The position numbers were made by a program, and so were the translations under genes. Shown here in pieces: positions 1 to 7,849 of a stretch of DNA of 53,103 nt. Numbering within the stretch: the stretch's first letter is position 1; the number at the start of each line of letters is the position of its first letter. Under the pieces are notes generated by a model. It was not told the DNA's origin. It saw only the letters and a list, made by a program, of their open reading frames with translations, and made no database searches. The stretch covers positions 1 to 53,103 of the forward strand of contig NZ_NCST01000073.1 in assembly GCF_002088975.1 (NCBI RefSeq). The letters are read 5' to 3'. The DNA is from Henriciella aquimarina. GTDB taxonomy: Bacteria; Pseudomonadota; Alphaproteobacteria; Caulobacterales; Hyphomonadaceae.

Positions 1-867
1 CCAGCCGCCCCCGCCGCCTCGTCCGCCGCGCCGGTGGGCACGAACAGCGACGATACCGACCTGTTCGAACAGCAGGCCGACAGCAGCGACACCCACGAGC
101 CCACCGAGCGCGACATGCCCGACACGCCGCCGCCCGGTCCGGAAAAGGCCGAGACGGTTCGCGAAGCCAGCAATGAGAACGAGGCCGAGCCGGCGCCCGA
201 GCCCGCCCCCGAGGCGAGCCCTGAGCCCAGCCAGCCGGTCCAGTTCTTCCGCCGCCGCACCGACCGTCCGCCCTCCTATCTGAAGCCGGTGGGCGGCAGC
301 CAGGCGGTCAATCTCGCCACCGCCGAAGAGACCGACGAGGACGAAGAGGCCGAGGTCGCCGAACCGTCGGCCGAGACCGAGATCGAAGCCGCCGCCGAAG
401 CCGAAACGGCCCCCGCCGAGGAAGCCGAGACCGCCGCCACGCCGGAGGCTGCGCCCGCACAGCGTCAGGAAAGCCATGAGTGGCGCGACATCCTCGCCGA
501 CATGGACCGCGACGAGCACGTCTCCCTGCCGCGCGAGGAGACGGCTGAAGAGGTCATCCACCGGCTGATGGAATCCGGCATCCGGCTCGGCGATGTCTTC
601 CGCCCGCGCGACAAGAAGAAGATCGCCAATGCCGCACGCAAGGGCGAAGGCTTCCGCCGCAAGGCCATCGTCGACTCCGCCTCGCGCCAGGTACAGCGCG
701 TGCAGAAGCGCCTCGATGGCGACGGCCAGCTCATGCACATGGCCCGGGAATTCCTGGCCATGGAAGAGCCCGATGCCCTGATGGCGCTCGACAAGACCTG
801 CCACTCCTCCAAGAATGCCAGCGCGCGCCTGTCGGCCTTCATGCTGATCGACGCCGCGCTTGGATGA
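1..867 (+). CDS. Unknown protein, 5'-truncated, Glu/Ala/Pro-rich
   Basis: The frame is open from the first base, so the true start lies upstream. A GTG at 34 is in frame but has no sign of being the real start. About the first 150 visible residues are low-complexity, rich in Glu, Ala and Pro, and look disordered. The last ~130 residues are ordered and mixed-charge: HEWRDILADMD, then EVIHRLMESGIRLGDVFRPRDKKKIANAARKG cut by basic patches, then a helical end with HMAREFLAMEEPDAL. This looks like a long acidic tail in front of a small C-terminal helical domain. I do not recognise the family. It runs the same way as the small gene that follows about 36 bases on. No membrane segment or signal peptide is visible in the part present. 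Confidence 0.75.
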   Translation, partial: PAAPAASSAAPVGTNSDDTDLFEQQADSSDTHEPTERDMPDTPPPGPEKAETVREASNENEAEPAPEPAPEASPEPSQPVQFFRRRTDRPPSYLKPVGGSQAVNLATAEETDEDEEAEVAEPSAETEIEAAAEAETAPAEEAETAATPEAAPAQRQESHEWRDILADMDRDEHVSLPREETAEEVIHRLMESGIRLGDVFRPRDKKKIANAARKGEGFRRKAIVDSASRQVQRVQKRLDGDGQLMHMAREFLAMEEPDALMALDKTCHSSKNASARLSAFMLIDAALG

Positions 868-903
868 TTGAGACCGGCGCCGGGCTGTCCTAGGCTCGGC
901 GTC

Positions 904-1224
904 ATGTCCCTCAGACCGCCCCGTCAGGCCTTCAACCGCGCCCAGGCCGCCGAAGCGAAAAGCCCGCTCGACACCGAGATCGCCGCCGAAAAGGCCGCCG
1001 CGCTCGGCCGGGCCGGACGGGCGCTCGAAGACGCCATGGCCCGGCTTGAAGAGGACGATGCCGACATCGACCGCGAAGCCCTGCTGCTGACGGCGGCCGA
1101 AAAGGTCCAGGCCTATTTTCTCATCCGCGAACTCAACGGCTTGCGCGACCAGCGCGAGATCATCCGGGCCTATGGCATCCCCCGGCAGGTGCTGAACCGC
1201 ATCGGGATAATAAGTCAGCGCTAG
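904..1224 (+). CDS. Small helical protein, possibly DUF6665-like
   Basis: This is a 106-residue protein. I chose ATG 904 over an in-frame TTG at 868 because the segment between looks non-coding and MSLRPPRQAF resembles a natural N-terminus. The core reads TEIAAEKAAALGRAGRALEDAMARL, then a second helical stretch LTAAEKVQAYFLIRELNGLRDQREIIRAYGIPRQVLNRIG. The pattern recalls the alphaproteobacterial family DUF6665, from memory and untested. It is soluble, alpha-helical and cytoplasmic, with no catalytic motif. It follows the unknown Glu/Ala-rich gene closely, so the two may share a transcript. The function is unknown. Confidence 0.6.
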   Translation: MSLRPPRQAFNRAQAAEAKSPLDTEIAAEKAAALGRAGRALEDAMARLEEDDADIDREALLLTAAEKVQAYFLIRELNGLRDQREIIRAYGIPRQVLNRIGIISQR

Positions 1225-1315
1225 GCCCCCGCGCACGCAATCGCCACTTTCCCTCGCCCGAAGGCTCTAATAGGTACAGGACAACCAAGTCGTCCGGGAA
1301 TTAGACAGACCGCTC

Positions 1316-3790
1316 ATGTATCGCTCCTGCCTGCCGCTCCTTCGCTGTTTTCTGGTCCTGTGTCTTGCTGGCCTCGTGCATGCCGGCGCCCTGGCCCAGC
1401 CCGTGACGAAGCCCCAGACGCAAGCCGCGATTACCGACCTCAAGCAGGAGCTCTCCGGCCTGCAGGCGGAAGTCGACGAGACCGCCAGCCTGCTTGAAGG
1501 GGAGGTCGGCGAGAAAGAGCTGAACCGCGCCATCATTCGCATCGACGAGATCTGGACCGAATTGCAGTCCGTCGAGAACTCCGCAGACGGTATCCGCCAG
1601 CGTGCCATCGACTCCATCGATGCGGTCACGCCGCTTCTCAAGACCGGAAAGGACAGTGGCGAGCAGGCCTCTGGCGCTGAAGGGGGCGAGGCACAGCCGG
1701 TGCCGTCCGGCGATCCGGCGCTCGAAGCCGTTCTGGCCCCGTTGCGTCAGACCCGCTCGCAGGCAAGCGTCCTGGTGGCCGAGGCGCGGCTGGCCCAGAT
1801 CGACGCCCAACGCCTCAGCCTTGAACTCGCCAGCATCCGCGACCAGGCCCGGGTCTCGTCCGCGCTCGACCAGGGCCCCTCGCCCCTGCAGGCCAGTGTG
1901 TGGCAAACAGCGCTGCCGCGCATGTCGACCGCGATGAACGACATCGCGACCAGTCTCGCCAACTGGCGAAAGGCCCGGCTGGCGGAAGGCAAGCCCACCC
2001 CATTTGTCATTCTGGGACTGGCCGGCGCTTTCGCCATTGCTGTGCTGCTCATCGTCAATAACCGCTTCTACAACTGGCAGGTGCGCCGCTTCTCCGAGAA
2101 GTCGCCGACCCGCCAGGCCGTCGCGTCCGCGGCGATGACAAGCTTCCTCCTGAGGCTCGGCCTCGCGCTTGTGGCCGTCGGGTTCATGGCCGGGGTGGCC
2201 GAAGCGATCGGGGCGCTCGACACGATGCCAACCTCGGTCTCCATAACGCTGGGCCTGGTGACCATCGCCGTCATCTCGGCCCGCGCGCTGGTGGAGTCGG
2301 TCATGGCGCCTCGTACCACCGCCTTCCGGCTGATCGCCATTGGCGACACCGGGGCCAGGGCGGCCTGCTTCGCCTTTGTCTCACTGGTCTTCGTTTTCGC
2401 GATCGCGAGCATCTTCGAAGCGACCGGAACCATGACGTCCCCCGGACCGGAACTGCTGGCGGCCGGGACCTTCCTGCTGTCGCTCCTGACCGCCGGCCTG
2501 CTCTTCTGGCTGGCCCTGAAGCTGAAGCCGCAAAGCGATGTCGGCTCGACCTGGCTGCGGCGGCTCATGCGTCTGCTCATCGCCGCGCTCGGCCTGTTCA
2601 TTCTCGGCGCCTCCATGGCCGGGTACTCGACCCTGTCGCGCACGCTTGTCGAACAGATCGTGATGGTCTCCTTTATCCTCCTGATCGCCATCCTGGCCCG
2701 CGAGCTGTTGCGGGCGACGGCCCTCAAGGTCCTCTCCGGGGTCGTCGAGCGGCGGCGTTTCGTTTCCGCGCGCGAAGACGACCAGCCACCGCAGGAGAGC
2801 CATTCCGCCATTGAAGGCGAATTCTGGGTCCGGCTTCTGGTCGATACGGTCATGATCATCATCGTGCCGCCTTTCCTCCTGCTGGCCTTCGGCATGCCGG
2901 CCCAGGAGCTGGTCAATGAGATCCGCCGCCTGATCGCCGGCGTCGAGGTCGGCGGACAGCAGATCTCTCTCGGCCGGATTCTCTCGGCGCTGCTGACGCT
3001 CGCCGCTGTGCTTCTGGCCACGCGGCTCATCCAGCGGGCGCTGGAGAAGAGCATTCTGCCGCATACGCAGATCAGTTCCGGCGCCAGCAATTCGCTCATC
3101 ACCCTGCTCGGCTATGCCGGTGTCCTCGTTGCCGGGATCGCGGCGATCAGCGTGATCGGCTTCGACCTCTCCAGCCTCGCCATCATCGCCGGGGCGCTGT
3201 CGGTCGGGATCGGTTTCGGCCTGCAGAGCATTGTCAGCAATTTCGTGGCCGGGCTCATCCTCCTCTTCGAGCGGCCTTTCAAGATCGGCGACTGGATCGT
3301 GACCCCGTCCGGCGAAGGCACGGTCCGCAAGATCAACGTCCGGGCGACCGAGGTGGAGACCTTCGACCGCCAGTCCGTCATCGTGCCGAACGCCGAACTG
3401 GTGAGCTCCTCCTTCGGCAACTGGACCCACAAGAGCGAGGTCATGCGCGTCACGGTCGCCGTTGGCGTCAAATACGGCACGGATACGCGGCTGGTGGAGA
3501 AGCTGCTGCTCGAAGCCGCCGAAACGGTCGAAAAGGTCCGCTCCTATCCCCCGGCCTATGTCGTCTTCAAAGGCTTCGGCGACAGCTCGCTCAATTTCGA
3601 GCTGCGCGGCTATATCATTGCCGACGACATCGTCACCGCCCCCTCCGAGCTGCGCCATACCATTGCCGCCATCTTCACGCGCGAGGATGTCACCATCCCG
3701 TTCCCGCAGCGCGACCTGCATGTCGACTGGCCGAAAGGCCTGCGGGAGAGCAAGGGCAGGACGGACAAAGACGAGGCGGGGGAATCTTAG
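1316..3790 (+). CDS. DUF3772 / MscS-type mechanosensitive channel
   Basis: This is a large MscS-family channel of the inner membrane, expected to open under osmotic downshock. Residues 1-27 form a signal peptide ending ALAQP. About residues 35-220 form a helical periplasmic domain of DUF3772 type (KQELSGLQAEVDETASLL). Many membrane segments follow from about 225. The MscS module begins near residue 590: a pore-lining helix rich in Gly/Ala (GALSVGIGFGLQSIVSNFVAG), then the beta domain (FKIGDWIV, TFDRQSVIVPNAELVSS, GNWTH), then an alpha/beta C-terminus. At 824 aa it is much longer than E. coli MscS (286 aa) and in the range of MscK/YbdG-like multi-domain members. ATG 1316 gives a complete signal peptide. 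A gap of 90 bases separates it from the gene before. Confidence 0.92.
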   Translation: MYRSCLPLLRCFLVLCLAGLVHAGALAQPVTKPQTQAAITDLKQELSGLQAEVDETASLLEGEVGEKELNRAIIRIDEIWTELQSVENSADGIRQRAIDSIDAVTPLLKTGKDSGEQASGAEGGEAQPVPSGDPALEAVLAPLRQTRSQASVLVAEARLAQIDAQRLSLELASIRDQARVSSALDQGPSPLQASVWQTALPRMSTAMNDIATSLANWRKARLAEGKPTPFVILGLAGAFAIAVLLIVNNRFYNWQVRRFSEKSPTRQAVASAAMTSFLLRLGLALVAVGFMAGVAEAIGALDTMPTSVSITLGLVTIAVISARALVESVMAPRTTAFRLIAIGDTGARAACFAFVSLVFVFAIASIFEATGTMTSPGPELLAAGTFLLSLLTAGLLFWLALKLKPQSDVGSTWLRRLMRLLIAALGLFILGASMAGYSTLSRTLVEQIVMVSFILLIAILARELLRATALKVLSGVVERRRFVSAREDDQPPQESHSAIEGEFWVRLLVDTVMIIIVPPFLLLAFGMPAQELVNEIRRLIAGVEVGGQQISLGRILSALLTLAAVLLATRLIQRALEKSILPHTQISSGASNSLITLLGYAGVLVAGIAAISVIGFDLSSLAIIAGALSVGIGFGLQSIVSNFVAGLILLFERPFKIGDWIVTPSGEGTVRKINVRATEVETFDRQSVIVPNAELVSSSFGNWTHKSEVMRVTVAVGVKYGTDTRLVEKLLLEAAETVEKVRSYPPAYVVFKGFGDSSLNFELRGYIIADDIVTAPSELRHTIAAIFTREDVTIPFPQRDLHVDWPKGLRESKGRTDKDEAGES

Positions 3791-3850
3791 GGGGCTTCTG
3801 CCTTGTCCCCGCTTCGCGATGGATCGCGCTCAGGGCTGCCCCTTGCCCGA

Positions 3851-3918
3851 TCACCCCGGCGAAGGCCGGGGTCTCAGGCCATTCAAGCGGTCCGGGATCC
3901 CGGCCTGCGCCGGGATGA
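3851..3918. repeat. Inverted pair of palindromic intergenic repeats
   Basis: The unit at 3851-3875 (core CCCCGGCGAAGGCCGGGG) is itself palindromic. The unit at 3894-3918, read on the other strand, matches it at most positions (core ATCCCGGCGCAGGCCGGGAT). Repeats with the core CCCGGCGAAGGCCGGG are widespread between genes in many alphaproteobacteria and translate as PAFAGM. The two facing units could fold into one long hairpin just after the MscS gene, where it may end or stabilise the transcript. A partial copy may lie near 15150. Confidence 0.7.
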
Positions 3919-3992
3919 GCGGCGTGAAAGCAGCACCAAACCCGCCACGGCGTCTCCGCCTGGCGCTCCTCATCGCCCCGAAAGACAGGGCC

Positions 3993-4068
3993 GGGCGCGT
4001 CCTGAAGGGACGCTGATGGAACTGCCAGCCTTTCGGCGTGGCTATGAGCGCCCGTTGAGGACGCGCCC
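3993..4068 (+). ncRNA. Possible structured RNA (closed three-way fold)
   Basis: GGGCGCGTCCT at 3993-4003 is perfectly complementary to AGGACGCGCCC at 4058-4068, an 11-bp closing stem. Inside it, GCTG/CAGC (4012-4015 with 4026-4029) and GGCG/CGCC (4035-4038 with 4049-4052) can each close a small hairpin, which would make a three-way junction. There is no protein-like frame here. The inner stems are only 4 bp and could be chance, and the strand is not known. No known RNA family is recognised. Confidence 0.25.
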
Positions 4069-4468
4069 TGCGAAGGGTGTCGGCCGTTCAGGTGTCCCTC
4101 TCCCGGCCCATCTCGGTAACGGTCTGCAACGCCAGGCTGCTGGCGTCCGCCTTCGTCCCACACGATGCTCACCACATGGCAGGGGCGTTACGCCCTGCCC
4201 GCAGCCAAAAGTCACCTTCGCACCCCCACCGCCACCCGGCCGGTCCGGACCGCCCTGTCAGAGCGATGGGATGGAGAGGGGTATAGCTGGCAGGCGAAGG
4301 GGGCGGATGGATTGCTTTGGTCCGCGCTTCGCCGCAGTCGCTACAGCGCTCTTTTCAGGCCAAAATTGAACCGATCCCGCCAAACGGCGTTCTGATGAGT
4401 GCGCCACCCGCTGCGGGCCGGCGCTGGAGAAACCAGTCACCGTGCAGAATGCACAAGGAGTTTGACCC

Positions 4469-5080
4469 ATGACCCATCTGCGCCGTCCGGCGACCCGCCA
4501 TATCAGGAACGGCATGATTGCCGGTCTTCTGTCCCTCTCGAGCGCCCTTGCGCTCACGCCTGCCGCCCATGCCGCCTCCGGTCAGGATGGCGCCGTCGAG
4601 ATCGTCAATGACGCTGTCGACAGGACGATGGTGGCGCTGGAAGATTCCACCATTTCGGAGTCGGAAGCCTCGAACATCGCCGATCTGGTGGCCATCGACC
4701 GTGTCGCGAAGTTCGCACTGGGCAAGACATGGGAAACGATCAGCGCCGACCAGCAGGAGCGCTATGTCGACGCCTTCCACGTCTATGCCAAGCAGCAGCT
4801 GCAGGAACACCTGTCCGGCCTGTCGAAGGCAGAGGTCGAGGTGGCCGATGTGGAGACGCGCGGCAATGGCGATGCCATCGTGATGACCAACGTCAAGACG
4901 GCGGAAGACCCGATGCAGAAGCTTAACTGGCGGGTCATCAAGGCCGATGGCGAATGGGGCATTGTCGATATCCAGGCCCAGGACGTCTGGTTCGCCATCG
5001 AACAGCGCGCCCAGTTCGACGCCATTCTCGACAAGAACAATGGCGACATCGAAGCGCTGATCACCGAATTGAAGAGCTAG
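4469..5080 (+). CDS. MlaC/Ttg2D-family phospholipid-binding protein
   Basis: This is a 203-residue secreted protein of the MlaC family (ABC transporter auxiliary component), which carries phospholipid or a related lipid between outer and inner membrane in the Mla system. A signal peptide with hydrophobic core AGLLSLSSALALTPAAHA ends near residue 35. The mature part has the family pattern: an N-terminal helical region (IVNDAVDRTMVALED), the DRVAKFALGKTW motif, QQERYVDAFHVYAKQQL, then the beta half with VETRGNGDAIVMTNV, KLNWRVIKADGEWGIVDIQAQDVWFAIEQ cut by turns, and a helical end. The start has a good site, AAGGAG, about 8 bases upstream. No mlaD, mlaE or mlaF lies next to it, so it is a stand-alone copy whose partners must be elsewhere. 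Confidence 0.88.
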   Translation: MTHLRRPATRHIRNGMIAGLLSLSSALALTPAAHAASGQDGAVEIVNDAVDRTMVALEDSTISESEASNIADLVAIDRVAKFALGKTWETISADQQERYVDAFHVYAKQQLQEHLSGLSKAEVEVADVETRGNGDAIVMTNVKTAEDPMQKLNWRVIKADGEWGIVDIQAQDVWFAIEQRAQFDAILDKNNGDIEALITELKS

Positions 5081-5105
5081 AACAGCTCGACATCCGGCAA
5101 GTATA

Positions 5106-5142
5106 GGGCGCGTCTGGGAAACAGGCGCGCCCCTTGTCGTTC
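5106..5142 (+). terminator. Terminator hairpin after the mlaC-like gene
   Basis: GGGCGCGTCTG (5106-5116) pairs with CAGGCGCGCCC (5122-5132) around a GGAAA loop: 11 bp with one wobble. A modest T-rich tail, CTTGTCGTTCT, follows. It lies between two converging genes and could serve both. Confidence 0.6.
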
Positions 5143-5930
5143 TAACGCCTGCGGAAAAAGCGGAAGACGCCGAACAGGCCGCCCAGCAGCGAGCCGATGC
5201 CGCCGACCACCATGAAGAGCGGGTCGAACTCGTCGGCCGCCGCGATCACCTGGCCAAGCCGCGAGACCTTCACTTCCACCCGGTCGGTGAAGGTGCGGAT
5301 CGGCAGCGCCTCGTCGTTTTCCAGCGCGAACAGCTCGATGCGCAGCTCGTGCGTGCCGGTCTCGACCGGCTTCACCTTCCAGCGCCAGACATTCTCGGTG
5401 ACCGGCGAGACGGTCTGGATCGCCGGCGAGATGGGCTCGATATCGAAGGCACTGCCCGAAAGCGTCGCCTGCGCCTTGTCGAGCACCTGGGCCTCGCCTT
5501 CCATGATATTGCCCTCGCCCGGCAGCGCATCGGCGGCCGTGTCGTCGCCGGTCGCATCAATGGCGACGGTGACCTCGAAAGCGCGGTTATAGCTCGCCGA
5601 GGTCGGAGTTTCGTGGGCGATGGGAACCGAGCGCAGCCGCTGCATCATCGGGCTGGTGGCGCGCGCGGTGCCGAACGTGTCGTCGCCGGTGTCCATCATC
5701 GCCTCGAAGCCGCCGTCCTGCACGTCGCCCCCTGGGGCCGAGCGGCGTCCCTCTGGCAAGAGAGAGCGCGGCTCGCCATCCACCGCATCGTCCGGGGCGG
5801 CCGCCTCCTCGGTGACGGGCGCCGGCGCCTGGGCCGTCTCGCCCGAGCGGCTTTCGAGATAGCGGTTGCCGCCCAGGATGATCAGGCCGAGGCCGGCCAG
5901 CAGCAGGAGTATGGTTAGCAGTCGGAACAT
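5142..5930 (-). CDS. Unknown envelope protein with an anchor at each end
   Basis: This 262-residue protein has a hydrophobic helix at residues 3-21 (LLTILLLLAGLGLIILGG) and a second at about 238-258 (FMVVGGIGSLLGGLFGVF) followed by the basic tail RFFRRR. Between them lies a disordered acidic stretch (residues ~30-90) and then a beta-rich part with ATLSGSAFDIEPISP and WRWKVKPVETGTHELRIELFA. The beta part reads like an immunoglobulin-like or carbohydrate-binding fold placed in the periplasm, which is inference. I do not recognise the family. It converges on the mlaC-like gene and follows prfC on the same strand about 110 bases away. No catalytic motif is visible. Confidence 0.75.
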   Translation of the reverse strand: MFRLLTILLLLAGLGLIILGGNRYLESRSGETAQAPAPVTEEAAAPDDAVDGEPRSLLPEGRRSAPGGDVQDGGFEAMMDTGDDTFGTARATSPMMQRLRSVPIAHETPTSASYNRAFEVTVAIDATGDDTAADALPGEGNIMEGEAQVLDKAQATLSGSAFDIEPISPAIQTVSPVTENVWRWKVKPVETGTHELRIELFALENDEALPIRTFTDRVEVKVSRLGQVIAAADEFDPLFMVVGGIGSLLGGLFGVFRFFRRR

Positions 5931-6039
5931 CGGTCCACCTCAACAAGCCCGCACGGGATAGTACCGCCATTGAAGGCGATATTGTGGTGTTTGGTTAACG
6001 GGTTTGTCCAGATGGCGCCGGGCGCATTTTATGCCCCGC

Positions 6040-7641
6040 TCAGAGCATCCGTTCCTTGGTCGCGGTAAATTGCAGGTCCGGGTTCTTTTCCTGGGCATAG
6101 CCAACCTCCCAGGCATTCTTGGCGAGATAGACCGGGGCGCCGTCGAGATCGGTGCCGACCGAGGACTTGTTCTTTTCCAAGAAGGCTTCGAGCTTGGCCT
6201 CGTCATCGCTCGAGATCCAGCGCGCGACATTGTAGGAAGCGGCCTCGAAGACGACTTCGAGATTGTATTCCGCCGCCACACGCTCGGCCATCACGTCGAT
6301 CTGCAGCGAGCCGACGGCGCCGACGATCATGTCGGAGCCAAGCGAGGGGGTGAAAAGCTGGGTGACGCCCTCTTCCGCCAGGCTTTCGAGCGCCTTGCGC
6401 AGGTGCTTCGATTTCATCGGATCCTTCGGGCGCGCCCGGCGCAGGATTTCCGGCGCGAAGTTCGGGATGCCCTGGAAGCGGATATCGCCGTTCTCCGAGA
6501 GCGAATCCCCGACGCGCAGCTGGCCGTGGTTCGGCACGCCGATCACGTCGCCGGCATAGGCGGTCTCGGCGATCTCGCGGTCCTGCGCCAGAAACATCAG
6601 CGGCGCGTGGACATTGATCTGCTTGTTCGAAGTCGTCTTCAGGCGCATGCCGCGCTTGAACTCGCCGGAACAGAGCCGGAGGAAGGCGACGCGGTCGCGG
6701 TGGTTCGGGTCCATGTTCGCCTGGATCTTGAAGACGAAGCCGGCGACCGTCTTGTCGGAACGCTCCACCGTGATCGGCTCATCCTTCCTGTGCGCCTTTT
6801 GCGGGCGCGGGCCGGGCGCGAATTCCGCCAGCGTGGAGAGCAGCTCGTTCACCCCGAAATGGCGCAGCGCCGAGCCATAGACGACCGGCGTCATGTGGCC
6901 TTCTTCATAGGCGGCGCGGTCGAAATCCGGCAGCACTTCGGTGGCCAGTTCCGCGCCCTCTTCCAGCTCGTCCATGACCATGGTGTCGATGGTGCCGCGC
7001 GCTTCCTGCAGGCCGATACGGGTACTCGGGCCGACCTCGGTCTTCTCGTCGGCGGTCTTCTTGCGGAAGGTGATGAAGTCGCCCTTGCGCAGATCCTTCA
7101 TGCCGGCAAAGCGCTGGCCGGAGGCGGCCGGCCAGTAGAGCGGCGCGGTGTCGAGCTGCAGCTTGTCCTGGATCTCGTCGAGCAGTTCCAGCGGGTCGAG
7201 GGCTTCCCTGTCCATCTTGTTGATGAAGGTGACGATCGGGATGTCGCGCATGCGGCAGACTTCGAACAGCTTCAGCGTCTGCGGCTCGATGCCTTTGGCC
7301 GCGTCCAGCACCATGACGGCGGAGTCGGCAGCCGTCAGCGTGCGGTAGGTATCCTCGGAGAAGTCCTCGTGGCCCGGCGTGTCGAGCAGGTTGAAGACGA
7401 GGTTCTCGAATTCAAACGTCATGACCGACGCCGAGACCGAGATGCCGCGGTCGCGCTCGATCTTCATCCAGTCCGACTGGGTGCGCCGGCGCTCGCCCCG
7501 CGCAGCGACCTGGCCGGCCAGCCGGATCGCCCCGCCGGCCAGCAGCAGGTTTTCCGTCAGCGTGGTCTTGCCGGCGTCCGGGTGGGAAATGATGGCAAAG
7601 GTGCGCCGCCGGGCGGCTTGATCTGCAGGGGTCAAACTCAT
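6040..7641 (-). CDS. prfC: Peptide chain release factor 3
   Basis: RF3 is a GTPase that removes RF1/RF2 from the ribosome after termination and helps clear mismatched peptidyl-tRNA. The 533-residue length matches E. coli RF3 (529). GTPase motifs are clear: P-loop SHPDAGKTT near residue 19, switch II DTPGHEDFSEDTYRTL near 88, and NKMDRE near 142. The N-terminal ADQAARRRTFAIISHPDAGKTT and the phrase GERRRTQSDWMKIERDRGIS separate RF3 from EF-G and the TypA/LepA group. The C-terminal domain (RWISSDDEAKLEAF) is complete. The start is an ATG at 7641. It stands alone on this strand, and its promoter should lie in the 208-base gap shared with the divergent AbgT gene. Confidence 0.97.
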   Translation of the reverse strand: MSLTPADQAARRRTFAIISHPDAGKTTLTENLLLAGGAIRLAGQVAARGERRRTQSDWMKIERDRGISVSASVMTFEFENLVFNLLDTPGHEDFSEDTYRTLTAADSAVMVLDAAKGIEPQTLKLFEVCRMRDIPIVTFINKMDREALDPLELLDEIQDKLQLDTAPLYWPAASGQRFAGMKDLRKGDFITFRKKTADEKTEVGPSTRIGLQEARGTIDTMVMDELEEGAELATEVLPDFDRAAYEEGHMTPVVYGSALRHFGVNELLSTLAEFAPGPRPQKAHRKDEPITVERSDKTVAGFVFKIQANMDPNHRDRVAFLRLCSGEFKRGMRLKTTSNKQINVHAPLMFLAQDREIAETAYAGDVIGVPNHGQLRVGDSLSENGDIRFQGIPNFAPEILRRARPKDPMKSKHLRKALESLAEEGVTQLFTPSLGSDMIVGAVGSLQIDVMAERVAAEYNLEVVFEAASYNVARWISSDDEAKLEAFLEKNKSSVGTDLDGAPVYLAKNAWEVGYAQEKNPDLQFTATKERML

Positions 7642-7849
7642 GCGCGCGAATTAGGGGGGAATGGCGGATTTGTCGAGATGAGCATGCCATTGCGAGCGGC
7701 AAAATCTGCCGCATCCTCTCGGTGCCGTCCGGGACGAGGCCGGGCCGGCGGTCTGGCGCGCAAGGCTGGCGGCCGCCCCGAACTTGCCATTGCCTTGTTT
7801 TGCCGGACCTGGCTAGGGTCCGGAAAGAGCAATTGCACGGGGTAAGGGC

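Larger units (their letters stand above)
3791..4468. other. Non-coding stretch between the MscS gene and mlaC-like gene
   Basis: There are 678 bases without a convincing gene. The first part holds two copies, in opposite orientation, of a palindromic repeat (3851-3875 and 3894-3918). Next is a possible structured RNA at 3993-4068. At 4178-4198 there is a further hairpin, GGCAGGG/CCCTGCC with a bulged G and TTA in the loop. Open frames here (for example 3803-4369 plus and 3690-4175 minus) have the tell-tale PAFAGM/PAFAGV translation of the repeat and no protein-like features. From 4200 to 4450 I see nothing except the ribosome-binding site AAGGAG ahead of the gene at 4469. Confidence 0.6.

Noticed and set aside
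3803..4369. Open frames in the gap after the MscS gene
   Set aside because: They translate the palindromic repeat (PAFAGM-type peptides) and Pro/Arg-rich noise.
6004..7845. A 613-codon open frame antisense to prfC
   Set aside because: It mirrors the codon bias of prfC and has Arg/His/Gly-rich noise composition with no family match.
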